The notes under the pieces are model-generated. The model made no database searches and was not told the DNA's origin. It was given only the letters and a program-made list of their open reading frames with translations. The position numbers were made by a program, and so were the translations under genes. A stretch of 64,000 bases of DNA, taken from contig NW_017962924.1 in NCBI RefSeq assembly GCF_001661345.1, positions 434,001 through 498,000 on the forward strand, given 5' to 3'. Below, in pieces: positions 18,567 to 29,500 of the stretch; the first letter of the stretch is position 1; each line of letters starts with the position of its first letter. This DNA comes from Ascoidea rubescens DSM 1968 (taxonomy: Eukaryota > Ascomycota > Saccharomycetes > Ascoideales > Ascoideaceae).

Positions 18567-21251
18567 ATGTCTAATAAAGATAAGGAAAGCAATGACAAAT
18601 ATATGAAAAATAAGTATAGTGATTATAATAATAATAAGGACTTTAGATTAAAGATAAAGTTACAACAGGAGATAGATATATTTAATGAGGATATCGAGCA
18701 TTATGGATGGAATAAATTATCCAAATTTGAACAGAATAATTATAATGCAAAGGTGCTTCAATTAAAATTAATTAATTCCAAATTAAATATTGATAGTGAA
18801 ATTAGAAATTCAATCGATTACTCATTACCTTTAGATTACTCAAATGATAAGAAAAGAAAACTTGAAGCCTTGAATTCAAAGAAATATAATGGCTATAATC
18901 AAAAGAAATTCCAAAAACTCAATATTAATGATAATGACAACGATAATAGCAATATAAATAAAAACAAATATAATAATAACAATAATAATAATAAAGGTGA
19001 TGATGATGATGATGATGATGATGATATTGACGAAATCATTGATCCAAATAAAATTAATATTCCAGGAAACGAAAATTATGAATTTGTATTTAATGATAAT
19101 GAAAAAATAGAGTTTACTGAGGAAGAGAAGTTATTATTTGAAGAAGAAAATAATCAAAAAAAAAGAAAATTTAATGATCATGATAAAAATAGCATTTCTA
19201 ATACAAATAATGTAAATGGAAAAAATATTGTTACTATTAATAACAGTGAATGTAAATCAATTGATGACATAAGAAAATCATTACCGGTTTATAAATTTAA
19301 AGATGAATTAATTGATCTGATTAATGAAAATCAAGTGATTATAATAGTTGGTGAAACCGGTTCAGGTAAGACAACACAATTGCCTCAATATCTTTATGAA
19401 GCAGGATATTGTAAAAACAAGAAAAAAATCATATGTACACAACCAAGAAGAGTTGCTGCAATGTCAGTAGCGAAAAGAGTAGCAGATGAAATGAACGTTA
19501 GATTAGGTGATGAAGTTGGATACTCGATCAGATTTGAGGATAAAACCAGCGACAGGACTATTATCAAGTATATGACAGATGGTATGCTATTACGGGAATT
19601 TTTAAACGATGCCAGATTGTCATCATCATCAGTTATAATTATTGATGAAGCTCATGAAAGAACATTATCCACAGATTTGTTATTAGGATTGGTAAAAGAT
19701 ATTATTAAGATTCGTAAAGATTTGAAATTAATAATATCATCAGCAACAATCAATGCTGAAAAATTTAGCAAATTTTTCAATAACGCTAAAATTTTCAATA
19801 TACCAGGACGTAGATTTCCCGTTGATATTCATTATACATTGGAACCAGAATCGAATTATTTACATGCAGCAATGACAACAATATTTCAAATTCATATTTC
19901 ACAAGGAGCTGGTGACATATTGGTTTTCTTAACTGGGCAAGATGAAATTGAGATCATGGAAGAGAACATAAAGGAGACATATTTGAAATTAAAAAATAAT
20001 ATTAACGAGTTGATTATATGCCCAATTTATGCAAATTTACCAAGCGAATTACAGCAAAAGATATTTGAACCCACACCGAAAAATAGTCGGAAAGTGATAT
20101 TGGCCACAAATATTGCAGAGACTTCTATAACAATTGATGGAATAAAATTTGTTATAGATCCGGGCTTTGTTAAGGAAAATGTGTTTAATCCATCAACAGG
20201 AATGGAAAGCCTTATTGTTACAGGATGTTCAAGAGCATCATCAGATCAAAGAGCAGGTAGAGCAGGAAGAACAGGACCAGGAAAGTGTTTTAGATTATTC
20301 ACTAAATGGTCGTTTGATAATGAATTGATGGATAGTTCTATACCGGAGATACTAAGAAGCAACTTATCGGGAGTTATATTAACGTTATTAAGTTTGGGAA
20401 TAAATGATTTAATTAATTTTGAATTTATTGATGCACCATCGAGTAAATCGTTAATTAAATCATTGAATTTATTGTACAGTCTAGGAGCATTGAATGAAAA
20501 GGGAGAACTAAGTAAATTGGGCCGACAAATGGCAGAGTTTCCTATGAACCCAATGTTGTCAAAAGTTTTAATTACAAGTTTCAAGTTCAATTGTTTGGAA
20601 GAAATACTATCGATTGTTTCAATGCTACAAGAATCTTCATCGTTGTTTTATCGACCAAAGGATAAGAAAGTAGCTGCAGACCAGGCAAAAAAAAAATTCA
20701 ATAAAAAGGAAGGAGATCATTTCAGTTTGTTGGAAATATGGAATGAATGGGAAACAAACAACTATTCGTACCAATGGTGCAGAGATCACTTTATCCAGTA
20801 TCGAACATTGAGGCGAGTTCGAAACATCCGGGAGCAGCTCAGGAACTTGTGCAACAGAATCAACAGGAGAACAAATCTCAGTACAGAAAGCAAAGAAGAG
20901 TCCACCATCGTCGGCAATGCCCACGAGGATCTTGTCGTCAGAATCAGCAAAACCATCGCATCGGGGTTTTTCCCGAACGCAGTGCGGCTTGCGCGCGCGG
21001 GCGACAGTTACACCAGCATCAAGAAGCACAACCAGGTGTTTGTGCATCCGAGCTCTGCGCTTTTTCGAGCCAGTCCACCGGGACGGCTTCTTTTGTACAA
21101 CGAGCTTGTGCTAACATCGCGCGAGTATATGCGCAACTGCGTTGTGATGGACGCGCTGTGGTTGCAGGAGGTTGCGCCACACTATTTTACCCCCGCTCAG
21201 CTTGAGCTGTTGGACACAAACAAGAAACTTCCCAAGGCGGTACCAAAGTAA
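18567..21251 (+). CDS. PRP2: DEAH-box spliceosomal ATPase Prp2
   Basis: Prp2 remodels the activated spliceosome before the first step of splicing. The 894-residue protein (S. cerevisiae 876) has a polar, Asn/Asp/Lys-rich N-terminus with a GAT-repeat poly-Asp run near residue 145. The helicase core follows: motif I GETGSGKT near 262, TQPRRVAAMSVAKRVA, motif II DEAH near 359, motif III SAT, and motif VI QRAGRAGRTGPG near 560, then the winged-helix, ratchet and OB regions. The phrase GRRFPVDIHYT followed by YLHAAMTTIFQIH and GDILVFLTGQDEIE matches the Prp2/DHX16 branch better than Prp22, Prp16 or Prp43. From about 20,800 the coding sequence becomes abruptly GC-rich while remaining in frame and conserved. 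No intron is apparent. Confidence 0.93.
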   Translation: MSNKDKESNDKYMKNKYSDYNNNKDFRLKIKLQQEIDIFNEDIEHYGWNKLSKFEQNNYNAKVLQLKLINSKLNIDSEIRNSIDYSLPLDYSNDKKRKLEALNSKKYNGYNQKKFQKLNINDNDNDNSNINKNKYNNNNNNNKGDDDDDDDDDIDEIIDPNKINIPGNENYEFVFNDNEKIEFTEEEKLLFEEENNQKKRKFNDHDKNSISNTNNVNGKNIVTINNSECKSIDDIRKSLPVYKFKDELIDLINENQVIIIVGETGSGKTTQLPQYLYEAGYCKNKKKIICTQPRRVAAMSVAKRVADEMNVRLGDEVGYSIRFEDKTSDRTIIKYMTDGMLLREFLNDARLSSSSVIIIDEAHERTLSTDLLLGLVKDIIKIRKDLKLIISSATINAEKFSKFFNNAKIFNIPGRRFPVDIHYTLEPESNYLHAAMTTIFQIHISQGAGDILVFLTGQDEIEIMEENIKETYLKLKNNINELIICPIYANLPSELQQKIFEPTPKNSRKVILATNIAETSITIDGIKFVIDPGFVKENVFNPSTGMESLIVTGCSRASSDQRAGRAGRTGPGKCFRLFTKWSFDNELMDSSIPEILRSNLSGVILTLLSLGINDLINFEFIDAPSSKSLIKSLNLLYSLGALNEKGELSKLGRQMAEFPMNPMLSKVLITSFKFNCLEEILSIVSMLQESSSLFYRPKDKKVAADQAKKKFNKKEGDHFSLLEIWNEWETNNYSYQWCRDHFIQYRTLRRVRNIREQLRNLCNRINRRTNLSTESKEESTIVGNAHEDLVVRISKTIASGFFPNAVRLARAGDSYTSIKKHNQVFVHPSSALFRASPPGRLLLYNELVLTSREYMRNCVVMDALWLQEVAPHYFTPAQLELLDTNKKLPKAVPK

Positions 21252-22214
21252 GCGTGCAGAGATTCTAGAACTTTGAGCGCCATATTTTTTCTTTGTGTTA
21301 TTTTCCAAATGTTTTCAATTTCCAGATTTCAGCACTGTTTCATTATTTTCACACAAATTACCGTTTTGATCTATAAAATAATAGCGGACCTGGAATTCAG
21401 TGTTTCCCACAGAACTAATCAACAAAGAACAGTAATCCAAATCCAAATACTGTTACTAGTTGAAAAGACACTAACATATTTGCTGCTTTTCAATATTTGC
21501 CTCTTAACAACTTATTAATTGTGCTAATTTCAATATTGCATAGGTGCAAATACTAAAATAATAGTGTCTCTTTGTTCTATTGATGAATAATGCTAATATA
21601 TTGTAAACACAATTGAGCGCACAGATTTGACTTCGATACTTTTTATGCTCACCAGCTTTAGTCTTTCCAAATTTAGAATGATGAACAGCTTTGCGATTAA
21701 TTAGACTTTTTTTTAAAAAAAATAACTGCTTAGAACACACCTTTTGGGGTTCTTGCACGGTGCTGTTTATTAGTCGGTATATAGAACTACAAAAACTGTC
21801 CCTGTAATTTTACCATGGATGTGGGAAATCCCTGGAGGGAAGAAAACTCACATCAAGGACGAATGAACATAAATAAAAATTGATGTTATATCATATTATT
21901 TTATGGATTGCCATGCATGGGTGACAAAAACATATAGTTTTTGTAGGCCCTCTTTTGTTCCTAGGTAATTGTGTGTGATTGCAGTGTCTACAGGAACAGT
22001 TAACACTGTAGGAACTTTTGCTATTATTCTTGCTTCAATGTTAAGTAGGCATTGAAATATGTAATAACTGATCATAGGATTATCGAAGAAACAGGGGCAT
22101 TGGCTGCAATTAATTAGACATTAGCTTTTTCACAGATTTAAACTTTCTAAACAGTGTTATTAAAATTAAAAGTTGCTATTTAAATTAATTTGTCTTCACA
22201 TTGACAGTCAAGAA
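21252..22214. other. Intergenic region between PRP2 and tRNA-Ile
   Basis: About 960 bp without a credible protein gene. There are small inverted repeats, for example TTCAATG...CATTGAA around 22037-22060. I cannot assign a snRNA or snoRNA by eye. A structured RNA search would be the right test. Confidence 0.45.
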
Positions 22215-22288
22215 GGTCTCTTGGCCCAGTTGGTTAAGGCACCGTGCTAATAACGCGGGGATCAGCAGTTCGATCCTGCTAGAGACCA
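22215..22288 (+). tRNA. tRNA-Ile (anticodon AAU)
   Basis: A complete cloverleaf of 74 nt including the discriminator A. The acceptor stem is GGTCTCT / AGAGACC. The anticodon stem is CCGTG/CGCGG around loop CTAATAA, with anticodon AAT. The B-box/T-arm is AGCAGTTCGATCCTGCT. It is almost identical to the S. cerevisiae tRNA-Ile(AAU) as I recall it. There is no intron. A T-run at 22293-22298 follows as the Pol III terminator. CCA is not encoded. It lies about 97 bp upstream of the MLH1 start codon. Confidence 0.97.
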
Positions 22289-22384
22289 TTCTTTTTTGAT
22301 TGTTTTTGAATTTTTTTTTATTTATGCTTTAATTTCGAGAAAATATCTGTTTTTGCTCTCCAACTCGAAGATATCTTAACTACA

Positions 22385-24839
22385 ATGGCTGATGAACAAA
22401 ATGAAGCTCCTCCAAGAATAAAGGTGAGCTGAAATCTCTTGATCTATTTTCAAACAATCGAATGATTTGGCTTAATACTAACAATAACCTTGGTAGCCCT
22501 TAGATAAAACTGTTGTGAACAAAATAGCAGCAGGCGAGATTATTATAGCTCCTGCAAATGCCTTGAAAGAAATGTTGGAAAACTCCATCGATGCCTCTTC
22601 ATCCTCAATTTCAGTCTTAGTTAAAGATGGTGGTTTAAAATTATTGCAAATTACAGATAACGGAACTGGCATAGAAAAGGATGATTTGCCCATTTTATGC
22701 GAAAGATTTACCACTTCTAAATTATCCAAATTTGAAGATCTAACTTCAATTTCAACCTACGGTTTTAGGGGAGAAGCGTTGGCCAGTGTTTCTCACATTT
22801 CTCATTTGACTGTTACAACAAAGACAAAAAAAGATGATTGTGCTTGGAAATGCCAATATTCTGATGGCAAGTTGGTTCCATTGAATCCAAATTCAAAAAC
22901 AACAGATCCTAAACCTGTGGCAGGAAAGGATGGAACTCAATTTACCGTTGAAGATTTATTTTACAACGTTCCTTCAAGAAAAAGAACTTTTAAATCTTAT
23001 AATGACGAGTTTAACAAAATTTTAGATGTAGTTGGAAGATATGCTATTCACACAGACAATGTTGGATTCTCTCTTAAAAAGTTTTCTGAATCTCATTACG
23101 CTTTAGTAACTAGAAATAATCAACAAATCAAAGACAGAGTCCGAACTGTTTATGGTTCTATAGTTTCAAATGAGTTAATTGATATAAAAGTACCTGAATC
23201 AGATGAATATGGTTTACAATCGGTCACTGGATTAATATCAAATTTAAATTATAATAACAAAAAAAATATCCAGCCAATTTTTTTCATAAACAATAGATTA
23301 GTGTCTTGTGATCCTTTAAAAAAGTATATACATAATCTTTATTCTGTGTTTTTACCAAAGGGTTCCAAACCGTTTATTTATATGAGTTTATTAATCAATC
23401 CAAATTTAGTTGATGTAAACGTTCATCCAACAAAACGTGAAGTTCGGTTTTTATATGAAGATGAGATAATTGAAAAAATTTGTAATGTTATTCAAGAGGA
23501 ATTGAGTAAAATTGACACATCAAGAAGTTTTCAAACCCAAGCTATTTTACCACACTTGAATCAACTCAAGAAAAATAATCAGTCATCTATGGAAAATGTT
23601 AAACAAACATCAAAACAAGAAATTCAAATTCAAAATAGCGATTTAAATCGTTCAACAGAAAATAGAAAAAAATACAATTCTTCAAATCAAAGTCCCCAGC
23701 TTTTCTCTAATTTCCAATGGAAAAATAAGAATTCTCAAGTTTACAAACAAGTAAGAAATGATTCTGCTCAATCTAAAATTACCTCTTACTTAAATTCAAA
23801 TGATAATGATAATAATGATAATAATGAGGATGATGAGGATGATGAGGATGATGAGGATGATGAGGATGATGAAGATAAAGATGACGAAGAAGAAGATGAC
23901 GATGATAAAAATAATACTAATAGTGAAAAAAATATTGATAACAAAACCAATGTTGAGCCAATAGAAATTGTTAATGAACTGGATACTGAAAATAATAACT
24001 TAATTGACTTGGAATCAAATGGAAAATACCAATTTTCGGCTAAAGAAAGAGTTGATGTTAATTTAACAAGTATCATTACATTAAGAGAAAATGTTGAAAA
24101 GTCTATTAATAAAGAGCTAACGGAAACATTTGCTAATTTAATATATGTTGGAATTGTGGATGAAGTCAAAAGGATAGCTGCAATCCAATATGATGTCAAA
24201 TTATATTTAGTTGATTATTCTATGATCTCGTATAATTTATTTTATCAAATCGGTTTATCTGATTTTAATAATTTTGGAAAAATTTATTTAGATGAACCAA
24301 TATCAATCAAAGAATTATTGATTTTCGTTAATAAAGCAGAATCCAAGGTTTTTGATGAAAAAACACCAGAAGATCCAAATTTCAAATTGCCAAATTCACA
24401 AAGTTTTGATTTGGGCTCGATATTGAAAATATTTATCAATATGGAAGAGATGTTGAATGAGTATTTTAGTATTGAGATAGATATAACTAGTTCTCCTGAT
24501 GATCCTCAATTAGTTTCATTGCCATTGTTGGTGAAAGGCTACATTCCTGATAAATCTAAACTACCTATTTTCTTTTACAGATTGGGAACAAAAGTAAATT
24601 GGGAAGACGAAACAGAGTGTTTGGATAACATTTTAAAAGAGTTGGCATTGTTTTATGTTCCCAATGTATTACCATCGTCGTACTCAAAGAATGAAGAAAA
24701 GATAAAGGAATATAACGCAAAGATTGAATTTTTATTCACAGTTATCAAGAAAAGATTTTTGGCTAAGGAAGAATTGCAGAAATCGGTGGTTGAAGTTGCA
24801 AATCTACCTTCGCTTTACAAGTGTTTTGAAAGATGTTGA
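22385..24839 (+). CDS. MLH1: DNA mismatch repair protein Mlh1 (two exons)
   Basis: Mlh1 forms the MutL-alpha heterodimer with Pms1 and acts in nuclear mismatch repair. I read exon 1 as 22385-22423 (MADEQNEAPPRIK), an intron at 22424-22496, and exon 2 as 22497-24839, giving 793 residues. The join produces IKPLDKTVVNKIAAGEIII, which restores the family's conserved N-terminus. Without splicing, no ATG precedes this block in frame. GHKL ATPase motifs follow: MLENSIDAS, DNGTGI, FTTSKL and YGFRGEALASV. The NNRLVSC and VDVNVHPTKREVRF blocks end the N-terminal half. A linker at about residues 350-500 contains a long Asp/Glu run coded by GAT/GAG repeats. The C-terminal Pms1-binding domain ends in the canonical FERC. 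S. cerevisiae MLH1 is 769 residues and intronless. Confidence 0.96.
22424..22496 (+). other. Intron in MLH1
   Basis: 5' splice site GTGAGC, branch point TACTAAC at 22476-22482, 3' splice site TAG at 22494-22496; 73 nt. Removing it is needed to join the ATG-bearing exon to the conserved ATPase domain in frame. Confidence 0.9.
23820..23905 (+). repeat. GATGAG-type repeat coding an acidic run in MLH1
   Basis: Repeated GATGAGGAT units encode a D/E-D-D run in the interdomain linker. Confidence 0.8.
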
Positions 24840-25390
24840 TATTTTATGCATAATCCCAACATGTGTTCCTGAAATAAAAACTGAGATAGTTTCATATTTA
24901 AGATAAAATCAGTCGTTTTAGACTGTCAAAGCTCAGAATTTCGGGTAATGAAAACCACATAGATGATGGCATTGGTTGATGTATATAGTTCCCCATGACT
25001 CTACTGTTGGTTATACTAGCTCTGACAGGCTTCGACAAAATCTCGGTTGGAATAAGGCTCAAAAGAATTTGTAAGCAGCATCTCAACAAACGCACCACTG
25101 GAATTGAAAACGTCCTTTGGAATACCTTCGTTGGGTCTTTTTTGTTGGTTTTTCAGCTTTTGTTGGCAAGCACCAAAGGAAGCACAACAGAAGGAAGCGG
25201 GCCGAGGCATTAGCCGGCCAGCAGGGTAAGTGGCACGATCCAGCACCGAAAGTGTTGGATTTCTTTGACTCAAACACCACAAACACCTTTTGGAGAGAAA
25301 ATGGCATATCCAACTAGCCTGTGTTCGAGAGGTGGTGAAGAAAACCCTCCTTTGCTTTCAGTCTTGACTTGACCTCCATCGTTGTGTGCA
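24840..25390. other. Intergenic region between MLH1 and the CMD-like gene
   Basis: The second half is GC-richer. A 72-codon ATG-initiated + strand frame (24995-25213) has two hydrophobic stretches but nothing recognisable. A GTAAGT at 25226-25231 lacks a following branch point. It is probably the promoter of the downstream gene. Confidence 0.5.
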
Positions 25391-26197
25391 ATGAGTATCT
25401 TGACCCCAGCACGTTTGCTCCAGCTCAGCTCAGCTCCCCAGCTACAGTCGAGCTGGTATTTCATCGCAGCTGCTACATTGACAATCTGCAATGAGCCAGG
25501 AGAGATTCCCTCTGTTTTCCATTTGGCTTTGAAGCAGTCGCAGAAGATTCCTTTGAATTTGTCTGTGGCCGAAGACTCGATAAATTTTTCCAAGCATCTC
25601 ATTTACAAAAATTCAATTGGCGAAATCGAGAAAAAAATTGAAAACTTAAATTCGGATTTGGTCGATGAGGAATCAAATTTTAAAAATCAATTTGAGGTTG
25701 CCCAAAAAACAAGAGAGGCCTTATTGAAATGCTCTGCATTGGGTGGAATCCCAAAGTCTATAAATTCGTTGATGATTTTGAAAAACTCTACTCCTTTGCA
25801 ATTGCTAGAAAGAAATGAAAATAGAGATAACAGCATTTCAAACATTACTAATGAAAGAGAACGAGGCAGGCAATATTGGGATCAAGTTTATGGAAAGGTC
25901 TCAAGTAGAGTTATAGGCCAAATGAACAATGCCTATCCTGATCTTTGGAGTTATGCTAGAGACCATGTTTACTCACCATTGTTGTCCTTCAGCGACATTT
26001 TGGATCCAAGAGAGACTAGCTTGGTTGTAGTTGCTTGTTTAATTCCTTTGGATGTCAATCCTCAGCTTAAAGGCCATCTTAAAGGCGCATTAAACAATGG
26101 CTGTTCAAAGGAAGAAATCTCAAGTGCAAGAGCTTTATCCATTCAAATAGCAGAATGGTGTGGCTACAAATGGAAGGGAAATATTGTTAGCTTGTAG
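25391..26197 (+). CDS. Carboxymuconolactone decarboxylase / AhpD-like family protein
   Basis: A 268-residue protein. I take the ATG at 25391; the open frame extends a few codons upstream without another ATG. The C-terminal half, from YWDQVYGKVSSRVIGQM to the end, has the all-alpha CMD/AhpD layout. It includes PDLWSYARDHVYSPL, DPRETSLVVVACLIPL, a helix with LKGHLKGALNNGCSKEEIS, and a final IQIAEWCGYKWKGNI. The CxxxHxxxA redox motif of AhpD is not present in its usual form, so peroxidase activity should not be assumed. The N-terminal ~60 residues are GC-richer in codon use. A mitochondrial or peroxisomal location has been proposed for related fungal proteins but I see no decisive signal here. 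The reaction and substrate are unknown. Confidence 0.75.
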   Translation: MSILTPARLLQLSSAPQLQSSWYFIAAATLTICNEPGEIPSVFHLALKQSQKIPLNLSVAEDSINFSKHLIYKNSIGEIEKKIENLNSDLVDEESNFKNQFEVAQKTREALLKCSALGGIPKSINSLMILKNSTPLQLLERNENRDNSISNITNERERGRQYWDQVYGKVSSRVIGQMNNAYPDLWSYARDHVYSPLLSFSDILDPRETSLVVVACLIPLDVNPQLKGHLKGALNNGCSKEEISSARALSIQIAEWCGYKWKGNIVSL

Positions 26198-26503
26198 GTT
26201 TTTCAACTGTTTATATATTAAGAAATCTTATTTTATAAATCTATATTTAGAAAAGAATAAATTCAATTGATAGAGATGTTTTATATATTATAAAAGCAAT
26301 TATTGATTTTGAAAGTTAATAAAAAAACAACAAAAAATTAAAAAAAACAACAGAAAAATCAAAACAATTATCACTCAAAATATAATAAAGTAAAGGAAAA
26401 CCAATAATATAATTATCTATGAGAATTAAAACCAAAAAAATAACACTAACGATAAAAAAAACAAGGAAACAAAACAAAAGAAAAAACAAAAAATAATATC
26501 CAA
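26198..26503. other. AT-rich convergent region between CMD-like gene and TOR
   Basis: Almost entirely A/T, with A-runs and TATATA elements usable as 3'-end signals on both strands. No gene. Confidence 0.6.
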
Positions 26504-29500
26504 TTACCAAAATGAGCACCAACCGATATAATGTTGAGACAAGTTTTCTTTATCAACTGCTTGCTCAATCAATTTATCAACTTGAGCCTCAACATCTAAA
26601 TCTCTTGAATATGGAAAATCATTACCTGTTAGTTTAGCTGTTATTCTTTTAGTAATATAATCTGCACGATAGTTTGTAATATCTTTGGTAATTTCTTCCT
26701 CAACTTTCTCAGCTTGCTCCTTTTCAAGAAGACCTTTTTTATGCATTTCAAGTAAATTCGGTGAAATATTCATTCCTGCTTGTTTTCCCACTGCAATAGG
26801 AGGAACCTCAAAACCCCAACCAATTAATGGATCATATGCAAATGATTCTAAAATAGCTATCAATGATTCTTTGTTATCGCGAATTACTCTCATCACATTT
26901 TCACACGTAATACGGAACCCTCCTTCAATTTCAGTAAATCCCATAGCAGCTCTCAACATTCTTGTTAAACGAAATGGAACCTTTTCTGGAAACTTTTCAC
27001 GTAAAATTGCTGCCTCGAAACAGTCACCAAAATCAATATGAACAACTTTTCCTGTTACCCCATTCAACATAATATTTGAAGGATGACGATCCCCAAGTCC
27101 CAAAATATAACCAACCATAGACATAACAGCTAATGATGTAGTAAATGTACTACGTCTTTCTAGCCAAACTTCTGATGATCGACTTTTCAACCACAAAATT
27201 TTATAGAAATCTCTTTTTTGTTTTTTTGAATAAGCATCTATAAAATCAAACACCTCAACTCTTTTTAAAAATGGCATTTGAATGGATAATGGTGCATACG
27301 ATTCTAACAATCTAGTTTCGCAATTGGGCATTTGCTTTGTCAGGTATCTATGTTCTTTAATTAAAATATGAAATGTTTCACTTTCAGGAACCCATCCAAG
27401 CAAACCTGATTTTGGTGCTAGAGGAATAGCCGGATATTTTTGAATTTCAAGATGTCGTTTCTTACATTGATTATCATTTTTCAAAATTGCATTAACCAAG
27501 CCAAACAATTGCATAGCAAGATTGTCTTGACGAATATCTTCACGACCTTTTAAAATGTAATCATAAATTTTACCATTTTGTCCAATAATATGCATACGAC
27601 GAGGATGTTGTTTAGATATAAAAACACTTAAAATATTACCAAAACTCTTAATTCTGACTATCGGTTTATTTGGATCATATGTTCCTGGTATTGCGAGCAC
27701 CAAATCTCGGTATTTTAGTAAATTTGGAGAAATGTATTCAAGTTCAAGAGATTTATACTGTTCCATATACTTTCGAGTACTTCGAAACACTTGTTGGTAG
27801 ATTTCCCATGCCTGATTAATTGCAGTTTGGTCCTTTGATTTATTATATTGTTCAATGAAATGAAATGCTTTACATAATTCTTTATAGTAAGCAGTATGAA
27901 AAGCTCTTTCATTGAGCGTTTCCGGATTTTTGAAAAAGTTTTGTAGTTCTTGAAGAATCTGAAACATTTTTTTGGGATTTTGTTCAATATTGAACTTAGA
28001 TGCTTCTTCTAGTTTTTCTTGACAGATTTCATACCATAATATAGCTACTCTCATTAATTCATTGCACACGTTTGTAGCTTGTTCAACTAATTCTTTGCTA
28101 TGAAGACGCATACTACTGATAACATTACCAGCCGCTTTCCTTGATGCAATAGATGATTTAAAGGCCACTGTCAATGGAAATATTAATGCTTGAGGATGAG
28201 CCTTTCCCAATTGGATTAATAAATTCTGCAAAGAATGGTTAATTTTGGGGTTTGGGTGATGAATAGATGAAAACAACTGAGGAGTTACATTTAACCAAAA
28301 TGAAATGTCAATATAGTTTATCCCCAGCTCAATTTGTGATGCAACCTCTTGATGACCACCATAACGAAACCATAAATGTAAAATACGTAGCATATCTTGT
28401 ATGGCATTTCTTGTCGATAAATCTATTGATTTGAAAAATCCTTCAATAGCAGTAGGAACAAATCTTTTAACCACTTCAAAATCGTCTTCCTCGCTGCTTG
28501 AACTCTCATTTCTTGTCACAGATTGTGTTATATGAGAGACAACCTGATAATTTGCCAAAGCCCAATAATGCCAGCCTTTATACCATTTTGGAACAAGAGA
28601 TTTTGCAACTAAAAAGCATCCCAAAACTTCGTTTGGGTTACTTTTCCAATCAGGTTTTAACTCTACCAACCATTCACTTTGCTTGGAAAAAAATCTTGCC
28701 AATATTTCGATATAAGATTGATATTCTTCTTCAGAACAAGGTTTGTTAATAGGAAATTTGCAATCTATCAAGCTATCTGGATTCAAGCCCAAAACACTAG
28801 CAAACTTTCCACTAAAACCAGCCAACTGAGCCAACGCGTAATCTTTTTTACCTTCTTCCCACAATAACTTGCAATTTGAATAAACAACTTTTGGATGCAA
28901 TAATGAAACCGAACCCAATTGAATATTAGTGTCCATCAAATAAGAAATTGTTTTTTTAGCCAATTGAAGCCTATTAGATTTACGACATAGATTAATGAAC
29001 CTCACAAGCATTAAAACATCTTCTTTTTGTGATAAAACCAATGAACGAACATTTAAAGATCTGCGCCAAAAATCCACATCTGTATATGATCCATTTAGTC
29101 TTTCGTTCCACATTTTAACCAAAAATTTTCTTTTAGAAGAATCCATTGGTAATTCCTTATATTTTATTACTTCTTCCAATTCGGTTAACAACTGACCTTT
29201 GAAAATAGCCTCATAAGCCCGCCTGTAACTTTCCTTAATCAGATTCTGTATTTCAGGTACTATTTTACTTCGGGCTTTGCCAATATTAACTTTAGCTAGC
29301 TTTAAGTCATTGCGATGAATATTAAGAATTGTGTTAAAAAAAAAGTAACTAGATCCTCCACGCATAGCATCAATGTATAAATTCATATTTTCCCACCTGC
29401 CCAAACTCCAGTCGGCGGATGCAACAAGATGAGCAATTTCTTTGCAGTCTCCAACTTTCACTTTATCTAAGAAAATTGAAGACATTTTTTCAGACTCTCC

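Noticed and set aside
24995-25213. 72-codon + strand frame with two hydrophobic stretches
   Set aside because: No family resemblance and it sits in a likely promoter; a chance frame is the simpler reading.
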